Origin: Aradus depressus
Lineage: Eukaryota; Arthropoda; Insecta; Hemiptera; Aradidae
Direction: 5' to 3'
DNA length: 64,000 nucleotides
NCBI GenBank assembly: GCA_963662175.1
Contig: OY759218.1
Coordinates: 22,286,480-22,350,479 of the forward strand
Numbering within the stretch: position 1 is the first letter of the stretch; each line of letters begins with the position of its first letter. A program made the position numbers and the translations under genes. Positions 10,590 to 21,722 of the stretch are shown one piece after another. The notes beneath the pieces were generated by a model. It was not told the origin of the DNA and searched no databases. It saw nothing but the letters and a program-made list of their open reading frames with translations.

Positions 10590-11329
10590 GTTCAGAAATT
10601 AGTCACACCGAGTTTTGAATTCTATTGAGGCATAAATTATGGTCTTAACAATATATATATTTTTTTTTCGAACAATTTAAAATTATATGTTACAAGATGT
10701 TGTAAAATAGTTTTCAGTACTTTCAAAAAAAATATTTTGGGGGGAGGGGGAGGGAGAAAAATACTAAAAAGTTGTCTGAAATGAGATAATATGAAACACA
10801 AAACCGTCGAATATAAACAAATAATAAAAAAAAAAGGAATAAAGTTCTGTTTGAAAAGTATTCAAGTGTAAAAGAAAATGTTTTAACTTTTTTTTTTCTA
10901 CTTTTCTGCTGTCAAATTTTTCCAGCAGCTTTTTTTTGTTGTTGTTTTTGAGTACTTGGAAATGAAATGATCCGCCATGGGGTCTTTTCAAAACTTTTAA
11001 CTTTCTTCTTCATATAACCCTCAGTAATATTTCTCCCATTTCTGTTTCGGAGTTTAGTTGATCGGTATAACCTTTAATTCATGACGCCGAAAAAACAAAA
11101 AAAAACATTGTTTCTTTACATTTTTACTTTTTTGTACCTTATAAGGAAGTATTGTAATCATGCGAGATCGAGTTACCAAAGAAATTTCACGATTTAAGGT
11201 TCTCTGGAAACTTTTTGACCATTTTCTCTGTGAGCGTTTGTAACATAAGATTACTGAGCTTTTAATAATTGTAGCAATGAACTTAGAATTTGAGATGTCA
11301 CATGTGATAGTTTTTTTCATATATTGTTA
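10590..11329. other. AT-rich spacer
   Basis: Holds a G-rich run at about 10738-10755. The minus-strand frames here (10764-10991 and 11054-11320) are Lys/Phe-rich, resemble no family I know, and are probably chance. Confidence 0.5.
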
Positions 11330-11690
11330 TAGTTACATAAGAGCCCTCCAATTCAAAAATCCCAATAACTGCCGATGTAATGAATGTATCAACATCAAAT
11401 TTCGTATTTTAAATGAACATCCACTGAGGTCATAACCTGTCAAATTTCAGCAATATCAACTGAGGGGAGGGGTGAGTTCCGGGGAGGGGGGTCAATTCAA
11501 AAATCCCAATAACTGCCGATGTAGTGAATGTATCAACATCAAACTTCGTATTTAAAATTAAAATCCACTCAGAACATAACCAGTCAAATTTCTGCGATAT
11601 CGGCTGAGGGGAGTGGGGAGTTCTGTATGGGTCCTTTTCAAAAATCAAAATAACTGCCGATGTAATGAATGTATCAGTAGAAAAAGAGTG
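11330..11690 (-). repeat. DR dispersed repeat, reverse copy
   Basis: Three reverse units with 'aataactgccgatgtaatga' or close variants at about 11365, 11505 and 11650. The spacing of about 140-145 bp is the same period as the terminal satellite. Confidence 0.8.
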
Positions 11691-12842
11691 GTTGATATAA
11701 AAAAAGTCCTCTTATGGCTACTTTTTTTTAAAAAAGAGGTATATAAGATAAAATATTTAAAAATTTACTTACTTTGCATATGTGATGTCTGAAAATTACT
11801 GAAGAAAGAAACACATGATGTTTTTCTGAAAAACGGAATTGGTTCATGATGTAGCTCTTTTTTTTAAATATTATTTACATTGAAATTGCATCATAGTAAT
11901 AAGTTCCGTTTAAAATTATTCGGATCAAAATCGTAAGCGCAAGTGCAAAGGATGTAAAGTCATTATGATGTCAGAGGGCAAGAAATAGGTTCTATTTTGA
12001 CATATGAATGATGGCACAAATCATTTTCATGTATGATTATAGTTATCAGTTATGGAAATAATAAACCATGTAATCGGTCAATTAATACAATAAAAAAAAT
12101 GAAAAGGACACATTTAATAAAGAAAAAAAAATATATATATAAATATATATACAATTTTCAATCGCCTTATTGTCATAAAATATATCACCATTGTTATAGC
12201 GCCCCGAAGAACGCACAGTAAGAAATTAAAAAAAAAAAATATTTATATAGAAAATAGCTCAAAGTAATGTTTAAATATTTTGAAAATCGTTGCAATGCAT
12301 TACAAATTTCAAAATATATTTTTTCAATGTAAGTTTTTTTATTAAAAATGATTTAAAAAACAGAAAAAAAGAAAAGTATATATAAGTATTCAGTAAAGTA
12401 ATATGCGAGTATGTATATAAGTTAGGGTTCCTCATGTTGCAGAATCATGATTATTATAAGCCACCTGCATTTCTTATTTTGTTTATTATTTTTAATTATA
12501 ATTTTTTCTACTGTAAAATTAATTGTCTCCAACATGTTTCTGCTTACAACTCAGTCTTCAACTGACTTCTATCGAGTAAGTACGTCTCTTCACTTAGTGT
12601 TTGCAAAAAATAAAGAATAACGTATGCTCTCTACCGCATAAACGATTGTAGCTATGAACTTGAAATTTGGAATGAAAATGTCACATGTGCTAAATTAGAT
12701 CTGATTAGATTTTGGCCGAAATCAGCTGAAAATTGAGAACACTTTATTCCTAAGTACATTTTACGATATGTTTATGACCTAATTAAAAATCTTTTCATGT
12801 ATTACTTGTAGGGAACATTAAAATATATATTTTATATAAAAT
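11691..12842. other. AT-rich spacer without recognised genes
   Basis: Homopolymer-rich, with a short TA-rich run near 12129-12150. The 62-codon + frame at 12033 is low complexity and not supported as a gene. Confidence 0.5.
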
Positions 12843-12939
12843 AAGGGCCTCGGTCGGGTTCGTAGCTCGACCGAGACCCTTAGTTTATTTTATCTGGGAG
12901 GTAAAATAAACTTAAGCACGCCGTCCTTCGGATGGGACG
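12843..12939 (+). ncRNA. Three consecutive hairpins in the SINE head
   Basis: Hairpin 1 has arms 12843-12856 and 12868-12881 (13 pairs, one C/A mismatch). Hairpin 2 is a perfect 11-bp stem, 12882-12892 with 12902-12912. Hairpin 3 is CGTCC with GGACG at 12922-12939. No other copy of the SINE in this window shows hairpins 1 and 2. Confidence 0.45.
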
Positions 12940-13140
12940 TTAAGCGATGGTCCCGAGCCTGTACGATGTCAGGTATTCGTTAAAGACCCCTGCCCTAGGT
13001 GAATAAAAATTTAGGGTAGGCAAAATTTAGGACTCCCACAGTAGAGTCGGGCTCATGTCCACCAGAGTGACGATAGAGTGCTCTGGTAGTAGGCGATATG
13101 ACCTCGTAGTTAAAGCCCGGGCATGAGTCATAAAACCTAA
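12843..13140 (+). repeat. tRNA-derived SINE, copy 1 (rearranged head)
   Basis: The 3' two thirds, with 'gttaaagacccctgcccta', 'actcccacagtagagtcggg', 'ctcatgtccaccagag' and 'aggcgatatgacctcg', is shared with copies at 23.26-23.50 and 55.08-55.32 kb. The tRNA-like head is replaced by a foldback of its own 3' half. A central 'cgtccttcggatgggacg' followed by 'ttaagc' resembles the conserved central domains of some SINE superfamilies; I cannot say which. Confidence 0.75.
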
Positions 13141-13434
13141 CCTATAAAATACGTTTAATGTCAGTATGATATGATTTTGAGAAGAGAGAGGGAGTGAGAG
13201 TGATATGTAAGCGTAGTTGGTGTAAGAAACTTCTGCAATGGCCATATCACATATTTTGAAAAGCTGTGACGTATATTCTAACAACTATTTTAAAATATTT
13301 TCTATTTCTTACCAACTTCAGCCATGACTTAACAAATACTCAGTGTGAACTTGTTGAACATCCGCTAGTACTGCCATGTTTTTTATAAAATACTCAAAAA
13401 TGAATAGGGATATGCTTTGAAAATCTGCTCATTC

Positions 13435-13565
13435 AAATTCACATTTTTTTTTGTAATTAAATACTAATTAATCACGAGCACGAATTAATTAATTACATTT
13501 TTGCTTTCCCTGGAAATCCAGTCGAGCGTTTGTTAAAACTCAATATTTGACTTCTATGAAGAGAA
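13435..13565 (+). repeat. DR fragment (left part)
   Basis: Shows 'cacgaattaattaattaca', 'ctttccctggaaatccagtc' and 'atttgacttctatga', which correspond to the first unit of the DR left end. Confidence 0.6.
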
Positions 13566-13743
13566 GACATTTTTAAATGAATATTGGCTCGGATGATAAG
13601 CAATAATCCCTATTCTCTCCTAGTTAGGATTAAGTAGATTTACTTTATCTGTTTGTTTTTCTCGTTTGTTGTCTCACTTTTAATCAGAATGCTTTTAAAC
13701 CATAGAAAGGCTACATCTTTCGTTTGGAAAAAAAGAATAAGTC

Positions 13744-15093
13744 GTGCGGCTATATACTCGAAATCTTGTTATTCTGGCAAGGAGAAATCCATTTTTGACA
13801 GCTCTGCACCTTGGTCAACAATTTCAGGGTGTTACTGAGCTTCCAATATTCCACCAAAGGATTCGAAATCGTCTTCGGGAAGTTGGTTTAATTTCATATG
13901 CTTCCTTAAGGCGTCCGGCAATAACAGAACGTCATCGGCAGCAAAGATTAGCTTGGTGCATCAAGAGAGTTACTGAGGATACAAACTGGTCAACTGTAAT
14001 GTTTGCAGATGAATCCAGATTTTGCCTCACTAATGATAGGCGACGTCAAAGGGTGTACAGTAGGGTGGAACGAAATTGGCCTTTTAAAATTTTTTTTAGT
14101 TATTAGTTTGGTAATAGTGGAAAAAAGTTGCCTTTTAAGTTCAAAAAGAATAAAAAAAAATTGGTTGCAATACTACAACATCTTGAGGTGCCGCAAAGAG
14201 CTTAAAGTTTGTAAAAAAAATGAAAAATTTTAAAATTTGATAAATTATTTTTTATGAATTTCTCGTACATATAATGTTACAAAAGATGGTTTTAAATACA
14301 TATATAAGCATTAGAATTGGAAAAAATTATTAATTATAAAATACAATAAAATAAAAAAATATTTTGTAATGTCAAACTTTGTATTTCTTACTTCTGTATC
14401 CTTAATGATTACAAATGTTACAGCTGCAAAATGTTTGTTTCTACTTCATTGCCACATTAAACTGGTCCTTGCGACACCTCAAGACGTACTCCAATATTTT
14501 TCATATTTTTAATTTATCTTATCTACACTAAAAGGCAACTTTTCCGCGCTATTCCAAATTAAAAATCACATAATCGAGACACGAAAAAATCTTTGAAAAA
14601 GTTCCAAAAAAGTGTGTTTTTATGAAACTTTAAGGACCTTGCGGCACCTCAAGACGTACTCCAATATTTTTCATATTTTTTATTTATCTTATCTACACTA
14701 AAAGGCAACTTTTCCGCGCTATTTCAAATTAAAAATCAAAAGGTGATTTTTTCGTTCCGTACAGGGAGGCAAACCAACGTACCAATCCTCGATATATTGC
14801 CACACTCACAGCCTTCTCCTCTGACCCTCCACGTTATTGAAGGAACCCTTACAGCTCAGCGATATTCGGAAGAAATTATCCGCGAATATATGCCAACTAC
14901 CAGTGATTTGATTGGTCAACATTTTCGATTCTTGGATGACAATGCACGTTCACATAGAGGAAGAATTGTTTTGGACACCATGGCTGTTTTGGGAATAAGA
15001 CATCTCCCCTTGTCTCCTCTTTCTCCAGATCTCAACCCAATCGAGAACATGTGGGATGCACTTCAAAGAAAGCTTTCTGATGCAGGGAGGTAA
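13744..15093 (+). pseudogene. Tc1-like transposase, 5'-truncated and split by a MITE
   Basis: Two frames make one DD34E transposase. The first (13744 to about 14055) has the second helix-turn-helix region 'NPFLTALHLGQQFQGV', 'RIRNRLREVGLISYASLRRP', 'RLAWCIKR' and the first catalytic Asp in 'VMFADESRF'. The second (from 14762) has the second Asp in 'FLDDNARSH' and the catalytic Glu in 'PDLNPIENMWD'. I count 34 residues between that Asp and the Glu, the Tc1 spacing. Removing 14058-14759 and one TA restores continuity around 'RVY' and 'RQTN'. The first helix-turn-helix and both element termini are missing, and the C-terminus stops early, so the copy is dead. All three catalytic acidic residues survive. 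Confidence 0.88.
14058..14759. mobile_element. MITE with long inverted ends inserted in the Tc1 gene
   Basis: TA flanks both ends (14056-14057 and 14760-14761). The termini 'cagtagggtggaacgaaa' and inverted 'tttttcgttccg' pair, and inversion continues inward as 'gttgccttttaa' and 'cttgaggtgccgcaa'. The right side carries a tandem duplication of about 170 bp, with 'caagacgtactccaat' at 14478 and 14651. TA target and long inverted ends suggest mobilisation by a mariner-type transposase. Confidence 0.85.
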
Positions 15094-15099
15094 TTACCA

Positions 15100-15900
15100 A
15101 TAGAGAACACTTCACCAGTTATTAAAAACAATGATTACTTTTTTTTTTTTTAATGAATAAGGTTTTTGAATAATTTAATTTTTTTGTTCACGAGACATTT
15201 TTTTTGGTATTGTATTTTTTTAAGTTGTATTTTATTAAAATATTTAATTACAAGAAGAATTTTGAATTTCATGGCTGTGAGCAGATTTTCAGAACCTATC
15301 CCTATTCATTTTTGAATAGTATATTTTGTGAAAAAGACAATATTTTAAAAAACATGTTTTTCTTTATTTTTTATTTAGTGTTTCACAATATCTCTGCTGA
15401 AAATGTGAAGTAACACAGTGTTTATTAGGTGTTAATTCAAAAATAAAGTTGTTAAAAACCACTCGATGTGTTTATATATTTACTTCAAAAAATTACTTTT
15501 ATTAAATTATGTAAATAGATTACATCTTTCCATTTACTTTTATCGTATCAATTGACCGATCACATTATAATCTGGATAATCGTACATGAAGGTGAATTTC
15601 ACTATCATTCTCAGGACAAAGGTCCTAAAAAGCTATATCCCTCATGCTCTTTAGTCATTATAATGACCCAACGACCATTTTTGCTCATGCGTGTACAATT
15701 TTAACCTCGGGAATGAAATGAAGGTTCTTTGAAATCAAATAAACTTTTTAGACAAAACTATTATTTTATTTCATAATCATACAATTTCACAGTTATGTAG
15801 AAAACATATATCTAACACAGTTTTAGGTTATATGTTAAATGTTATCAACTAATACTGCGAAATATTAACATACCGGGTGTTAAAACGTGCGGCAACCCTT
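15100..15900. other. AT-rich spacer
   Basis: No recognised repeat. The 69-codon + frame at 15204 is Phe/Lys-rich and unlikely to be a gene. Confidence 0.5.
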
Positions 15901-15963
15901 GAATATATCGGGATCTAATGATGGTAGGAAATTGGGGGAAGGCTCCTTGGAAATATTTTAGAA

Positions 15964-16127
15964 TCAAGCCGGTGAATCATGTCCCTCGGACCGTTGGAAA
16001 GTGGGGTGGGGGTGACTGTTGTCAAGGCAACATGACGCTCTTGCCGCTCTCCTATTGGCAGTAAGGTGTCTGTCTTTCCCTTCCACTCCCAACCGGCCTA
16101 CAGGTCCGAGAATCATGATTCACCGAC
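15964..16127. repeat. Foldback inverted repeat
   Basis: Left arm 'gccggtgaatcatg' and 'cctcggacc' near 15969-15991; right arm 'ggtccgag' and 'catgattcaccg' near 16103-16123. Inner arms also match ('ccgttgg' with 'ccaacgg'-like 'ccaaccgg'). The spacer of about 100 bases is GC-richer than its surroundings. Confidence 0.7.
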
Positions 16128-16601
16128 CTTACTATAACAGGCTCATGATATCATGGGCGTTCCATTCACAATAACTTATGTAGGGTCAAGCTTTTGAATG
16201 ATGTTGTATTTGCACTTTCAGAAATTCTGTAGACACTCCATCCTGAAAATGGTCCCAAAAATGGCTGCGCACCCAATGATTTTTGAAAATTTTCATGTAA
16301 CACATCATTCAAAAGCTACAGGATAGAAATACATTATTTTTCACTTCTGGTGAAGATGAATGACGATTTTCAGAAGAGCTTTATTCTTTTTTAATAGGCC
16401 GCCAAGAATCTGAAAGAATGAGGGTTATCAGAAAACTTTACGGTCAAGAAGCCTCTTCAAAATTTCTACAACATATCAGTAGAACCCAAGATACTCTGTT
16501 AGGTATAGTATAAGCGTAGTTGACATGCCAAATGACAGGATGAATTTGGGGCATTTTAAATTGAGGTGAACAGTGGCATAACTGCATCAATGAGGTGGGA
16601 A

Positions 16602-16621
16602 GGGGGGGGGGGGGGGGGGGG
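16602..16621 (+). repeat. Poly(G) run, 20 bases
   Basis: Uninterrupted G tract at the 5' edge of the purine-rich minisatellite. Its length may be unreliable in an assembly. Confidence 0.9.
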
Positions 16622-16622
16622 A

Positions 16623-17125
16623 GGAGAGAGCGCAAGAAAGGGAGGCCCAGACTAAGGAGAGAAGCTCGTATCAAGGGGGGGTTCAGATCAAGAGGAGGGC
16701 TAAATCAAAGGGGTGCCCTTACGAAGGAGAAGCCTGGACCAAAGGGAGGCCCAGACTAAGGAGAGAAGCTCGTATCAAGGCGAGGTTCAGACCAAGGAGA
16801 GAGGCTCGTATCAAGGGGAGGTTCAGACCAAAGGGAGGGCAAAATCAAAGGGGTGCCCTTACGAAGGAGAAGCCTGGACCAAAGGGAGGCCCAGACTAAG
16901 GAGAGAAGCTCGTATCAAGGGGAGGTTCAGACCAAGGAGAGAGGCTCGTATCAAGGGAAGGTTCAGACCAAAGGGAGGGCAAAATCAAAGGGGTGCCCTC
17001 ACGAAGGAGAAGCTTGGACCAAAGGGAGGCCCAGAAAAAGAGCTTACCCAGGCGAAGGGGAGGCTCAGATCAAGAGGAGGCCTGGACCAAGGGGAGGCTC
17101 AGACTAAGGGTAGGCACAGACCTCT
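16623..17125 (+). repeat. Purine-rich minisatellite, 140-bp higher-order period
   Basis: Subunits of about 17-35 bp ('aggctcgtatcaagggga', 'ggttcagaccaaagg', 'agcctggaccaaaggg') are combined into a 140-bp unit seen about 2.5 times, for example 'ggtgccctt/ctc acgaagg' at 16714, 16854 and 16994. The + strand is strongly purine-rich. Because 140 is not a multiple of three, the same phrase opens in three successive frames, giving frames that start at 16713, 16853 and 16993 with the same residues 'MPLRRRSLDQREAQ'. That shows the open frames are a by-product of the repeat, not genes. Confidence 0.88.
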
Positions 17126-17229
17126 CTTCAGGTCTCCCATTGACCAGGACCAAGGATTGTCACTTCCCCTTGGATGGGGGATCCAAGGAATAATTATGGG
17201 GACCACAAATGTGAAGTAACGCAACTGCA

Positions 17230-17765
17230 GGTGGAGCCGAGGATATCGAGTGAGGGGTTTGGATGAGAAGGACCTCAGCTTATCCATTTTTATTAATTTT
17301 TTTTTATTTTCTATAACATATTTTTGAAATTATAAATTTTGAAATGGCAATATTCATTTTTTTGCTGCAGTGCAAAAGTACTGCAGGATGGAGGCAAAAG
17401 CACATGATCTTGCCCTAGTAACTTATAGTTTCAATTGAAATAGTTATAAGCGTCGGAAACGCTTCCTTCCAACGTTACAGCCAGAAAACAACGTTAAAAA
17501 AAAATGTTTTGCCAAATATCTACACTAATTTTGATCCTAAACAAAACTAACCAGAAATACAAATTGTAAAGCATTTAATTGTGGAAAAAAATGAATATTG
17601 TGGTATGTAGGTCAAATATTACTTGTATAGTAACGATATGAATGAATGGCAACATTCCGTCTTCAAGCTAACATTTTGTAAATTATATTACATTTTAATA
17701 ACACCAGCAACATTTTTTTAATAACTCTTTTTTTTTATTCTTAGACTTTATTTATTGAATAAATA
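17230..17765. other. AT-rich spacer
   Basis: Nothing recognised beyond homopolymer runs. Confidence 0.5.
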
Positions 17766-17769
17766 AATT

Positions 17770-18560
17770 AAATTAAAGAGAAAATGCAATTTGTTCATTT
17801 ATCATGGGAATATGTAACAGATTGAAACGTCGATACTTGGGAATCCTGTAGCAAAATGAATTCAGAGCAGCTTTCCTATAAGCATGTGTCCAAAAATGCT
17901 TCCATAAAAATATTGAGCTCAAAAACCTATTGGGAATTTTAAGCAATTGTACGTTAGTTTTCACTGAAGATATTTTTAAGAGTCACGCTTCTCTAAACTC
18001 GCTAAATGGAAGAATTATTTCATTTTCATTAAATAAAAAAATATTTTTTAGTTTTTTTTTCGGAGCAATTAACGAAGTTTTCCATTTTCTTTTCACCTCC
18101 TTTTCGTAAGATTTGTTTAAATGATGCAGAAATGTAAAATGTTTCAGAAGGAAAGCCAATCGGCAAGGTAAATTACAAAATAGAAAATAGCTAAGATAAT
18201 GGCATAAATTATGATAATTTTTCAGAAGCTCTATCGTCAGTAGCCGAAAAAACACTTCATACATTAAAGGTTGGTTCTCAGAATCTACAATGTAAAAAAA
18301 AATATTATGGAATCGTCTGAAAGGTAATTCAACTCTCTACAACTTTTATTTCAGTTCGTTTTGTTAAAAACGCATACTTTTACAGATATTTGTAAAAACA
18401 TTTTAAGAAAGCGTGATTTTTATAGATTTTTGTCTATAATTGGTTATGAAAGCATTTTTGGACCTATGGTAATAACAAACTTTATGTTCAGAATCAAATT
18501 TCCTATAAGGTCCCCAAGTATCGAAGTTTTAACTTTTTACATCTTGTATATAACCAATAA
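17770..18560. mobile_element. Degenerate element with long, diverged inverted ends
   Basis: The reverse complement of about 17800-17970 resembles 18366-18545: 'cccaagtatcga' and 'gaagcatttttgga' against 'gaaagcatttttggac' occur in matching order. The central part (18110-18330) resembles 7570-7770. No transposase is recognised. The minus frame at 17983-18264 (93 codons) is Lys/Phe/Leu-rich and unassigned. Confidence 0.45.
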
Positions 18561-19059
18561 ATTGCATTTTTTTCCTATAATTGTATATATTAGTTTAAGC
18601 GCTCAGCACAAGGATACTTCTTTTCGACCATATATAATTAATACAATTTCTGGGTGCCAAAAATAAATATACAACATATATAAACATTACAAATATAAAT
18701 ATGTAGGTTTAAAAAAAAGAAAAATATATTTATATGACCTAAAAACTTAACAGAATACTCATTTTTCTTTCATTATATTATATAATATTCTACATTTTGT
18801 CATTCCTTTCATTCATTTCCCTAAATTTCAATTCATTTTCTTTTTTATTCATTTTCATAATGGCGTTAAAAGTATACTTAAATATAACGTTAGACGAACA
18901 CAAATTTGGCTCAATTCTAAAAAATTGAACCCATCTTTTGGACTGTAAGATCTAACATAGATACAGTTTTCAAATAGTTTTTTTTTTTTTTTTTTTCTAT
19001 ACGAATACGTTAAAGGCATAACATAGACAATACTATTTACAAATTTGCCATACATGAAG
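18561..19059. other. AT-rich spacer
   Basis: Contains a T run of about 20 at 18976. Nothing else recognised. Confidence 0.5.
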
Positions 19060-19224
19060 TCTGTGAGGTGAAGATTCGTGTTTCAGGCGCAGTCAAGTAT
19101 GTACTAACCATTATCAAAACATAACTGACAACTAATGATCAGGTCGTCACATTGAAACTGCTGTTTTCGGGACTTACAATAACATGCCACTCTTGAAGGC
19201 AATATACGAGTATCACCTCACAGA
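19060..19224. mobile_element. Small MITE with 12-bp inverted ends
   Basis: 'tctgtgaggtga' at 19060-19071 and its exact reverse complement at 19213-19224 bound a 165-bp segment. No coding content and no certain target duplication. Confidence 0.55.
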
Positions 19225-19857
19225 CATTGAATAATTATACATATAACGTAGCTCTGGAATAGACTTTACAAAATAGAAAGCTTTTTCTTGCTATAATATT
19301 TAAATATTTTATTTGCAATTGGATTCATTTTTACTCACAATTAAGCTCTAACAAATTTTACATATAAAATTTTAACAACGAAATTCTATTTAGACAATTT
19401 TTCGCTTTATGGTTCTTTTTATATTTCTCAATTGATCAAGATTAAGAAAATATTAAATTTTTCAAAGTGCATACATTTCTCTTATGTCTAGACAAACTCA
19501 TTATAAAATTGATCAAGGATAATGAAAATATTTCATTAATCTTATTTCTTACATTTCTCTATTTTTAACGAAAATTTAAGAATCGAGAAAAAAAAGAACA
19601 ATTAAAAAATAATAATAATATATAATTTCAGAAAAAAATAATTCTAGTTCCTAAATTGTTGCGAAAGCTATTCAAATTTTTACATGAAATATGAATATAT
19701 ACGAGAGGTATGTACAAATTAAAGAAGAGCTATTTCGTCTATGAGTAAGATGCAGACTAATCATAATCCTTGATAAATTATTATTAAAATGAGTTTCTAC
19801 CATGGTAAGGAACGTCGAAATACAAAAATAAAGGACGTGGAATGGAATATAGTGAGA
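19225..19857. other. AT-rich spacer
   Basis: No recognised element before the minisatellite begins at 19858. Confidence 0.5.
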
Positions 19858-20916
19858 TGAAAGCGGCTGGCTGGGATCTAGCAACCCAGTAGGGTGAGAG
19901 GCATAGGCAGAGAGGCCAGGGACTGGGTCAAAGGGCCGTGTGACCTTCAAATTGACTGAAAGCGGCTGGCTGGGAGCTAGGAACCCAGTGGGGTGAGAGG
20001 CATAGGCAGAGAGGCCAGGGACTGGGTCAAAGGGCCGTGTGACCTTCAAATTGACTGAAAGCGGCTGGCTGGGAGCTAGGAACCCAGTAGGGTGAGAGGC
20101 ATAGGCAGAGAGACCAGGGACTGGGTCAAAGGGCCGTGTGACCTTCAAATTGACTGAAAGCGGCTGGCTGGGAGCTAGGAACCCAGTAGGGTGAGAGGCA
20201 TAGGCAGAGAGGCCAGGGACTGGGTCAAAGGGCCGTGTGACCTTGAAATTGACTGAAAGCGGCTGGCTGGGAGCTAGGAACCCAGTAGGGTGAGAGGCAT
20301 AGGCAGAGAGACCAGGGACTGGGTCAAAGGGCCGTGTGACCTTGAAATTGACTGAAAGCGGCTGGCTGGGAGCTAGGAACCCATTAGGGTGAGAGGCATA
20401 AGCAGAGAGGCCAGGGACTGGGTCAAAGGGCCGTGTGACCTTGAAATTGACTGAAAGCGGCTGGCTGGGAGCTAGGAACCCATTAGGGTGAGAGGCATAG
20501 GCAGAGAGGCCAGGGACTGGGTCAAAGGGCCGTGTGACCTTCAAATTGACTGAAAGCGGCTGGCTGGGAGCTAGGAACCCATTAGGGTGAGAGGCATAGG
20601 CAGAGAGACCAGGGACTGGGTCAAAGGGCCGTGTGACCTTCAAATTGACTGAAAGCGGCTGGCTGGGAGCTAGGAACCCATTAGGGTGAGAGGCATAGGC
20701 AGAGAGGCCAGGGACTGGGTCAAAGGGCCGTGTGACCTTGAAATTGACTGAAAGCGGCTGGCTGGGAGCTAGGAACCCAGTAGGGTGAGAGGCATAGGCA
20801 GAGAGACCAGGGACTGGGTCAAAGGGCCGTGTGACCTTGAAATTGACCTCCAAAGTATACTCCGTACTGACTGTTTCTACCGCGGGGCAGCGCTCCTCAC
20901 TCAAAACCTGTACCAC
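19672..20916 (-). CDS. Repetitive 414-codon open frame (probably not a gene)
   Basis: The minus strand of the 99-bp array reads as ten copies of a 33-residue repeat with the phrases 'NFKVTRPFDPVPGLSAYA' and 'GFLAPSQPL'. The frame is flanked by about 25 residues before the repeats and about 60 after them. The repeat is open because its period is a multiple of three. Sequence differences include both silent (GGC/GGT in 'PGL') and replacement changes (Thr/Asn, Phe/Leu). There is no signal peptide, membrane segment or known domain, and the tail translates ordinary AT-rich spacer. I judge it a fortuitous frame, but expression cannot be excluded. Confidence 0.2.
   Translation of the reverse strand: MVQVLSEERCPAVETVSTEYTLEVNFKVTRPFDPVPGLSAYASHPTGFLAPSQPLSVNFKVTRPFDPVPGLSAYASHPNGFLAPSQPLSVNLKVTRPFDPVPGLSAYASHPNGFLAPSQPLSVNLKVTRPFDPVPGLSAYASHPNGFLAPSQPLSVNFKVTRPFDPVPGLSAYASHPNGFLAPSQPLSVNFKVTRPFDPVPGLSAYASHPTGFLAPSQPLSVNFKVTRPFDPVPGLSAYASHPTGFLAPSQPLSVNLKVTRPFDPVPGLSAYASHPTGFLAPSQPLSVNLKVTRPFDPVPGLSAYASHPTGFLAPSQPLSVNLKVTRPFDPVPGLSAYASHPTGLLDPSQPLSSHYIPFHVLYFCISTFLTMVETHFNNNLSRIMISLHLTHRRNSSSLICTYLSYIFIFHVKI
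19858..20847. repeat. 99-bp minisatellite, exactly ten units
   Basis: Ten units of 99 bp occupy 990 bp without a length change. Units differ at a few sites: 'cccagtagg' or 'cccattagg'; 'gaggcc' or 'gagacc'; 'cttcaaa' or 'cttgaaa'. A diverged, truncated extra unit lies at 20941-20985. The last two sites show a repeating five-unit pattern: units 2-5 have the same states as units 7-10. Confidence 0.95.
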
Positions 20917-21029
20917 AATTATCTAGTTCCAAAATAGTGGATGAAAGCGGTTGAATGGGAGTTTGCTATCCGGTAAGAGGAGACGGAGAAGAAAGGATGA
21001 AATATGAATTAAAAAAAAAAAATCTGTCT

Positions 21030-21480
21030 ATGATTCAATGAGTTTGTCTTTGAACACGATAACATTAATACATCGACACGACAACTTACATGGGAAACCA
21101 GAACAGCTTAAGGACGGTACATATCAATTTTCAGCCCAATGGGTTAAATGGAAGGGGAGGGGGGGGGGGATTATAGGAGGTGTTTGTACTCAAAAGCCCA
21201 AATAACGGCCTATGACGTATCCGACATGAAATTTTATATCTGAATTCAGAACCCAATAAGGACGAACTATATCAGCCAAATCGTCTGAAGAGAAGTGGGA
21301 CTATCAGAGGAGAGGGCCCACCTAAAAAACCCAATAACTGTCAATGTAATGAATGTATCAACACGAAATTTATTATGAGGATTCTGAAGTCACAAAGTCA
21401 CCTATTAATTTTCAACCAAATCGGTAAATGGTTTCTTGACGAATTCGTTCGCACTGGGGAAATACATTGACGGACTTTTT
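21030..21480 (-). repeat. DR dispersed repeat, reverse copy
   Basis: Units with 'aataacggcctatgacgtat', 'aataactgtcaatgtaatga' and the end motif 'gacgaattcgttcgcac...gaaatacattgacgga'. A G run interrupts the first unit near 21158. Confidence 0.75.
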
Positions 21481-21722
21481 ATTGAGGTTTACACGCAAAA
21501 TGAAAAATATGGGATTTAAAGGAAGAGCGGAAACCTTGTACATTACAAATAATTCCCATGATGAAAACTCATTAGGAGAGGACACATTTAGTGGATCATT
21601 TTACAGAGAAAGCCCTTCCTAAACGGAACTGTTGATATTTGTTCTAAACGTCTTCAATATTAACGTAATGAACTAAACACTTAGCGTAACTCATATAATC
21701 ATTTTGCTTCCCTTTCTAGGTA

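Noticed and set aside
16713..17219. 168-codon charged repeat protein
   Set aside because: The same phrase opens in three successive frames because the period is 140 bp, so the frame reflects the repeat, not selection.
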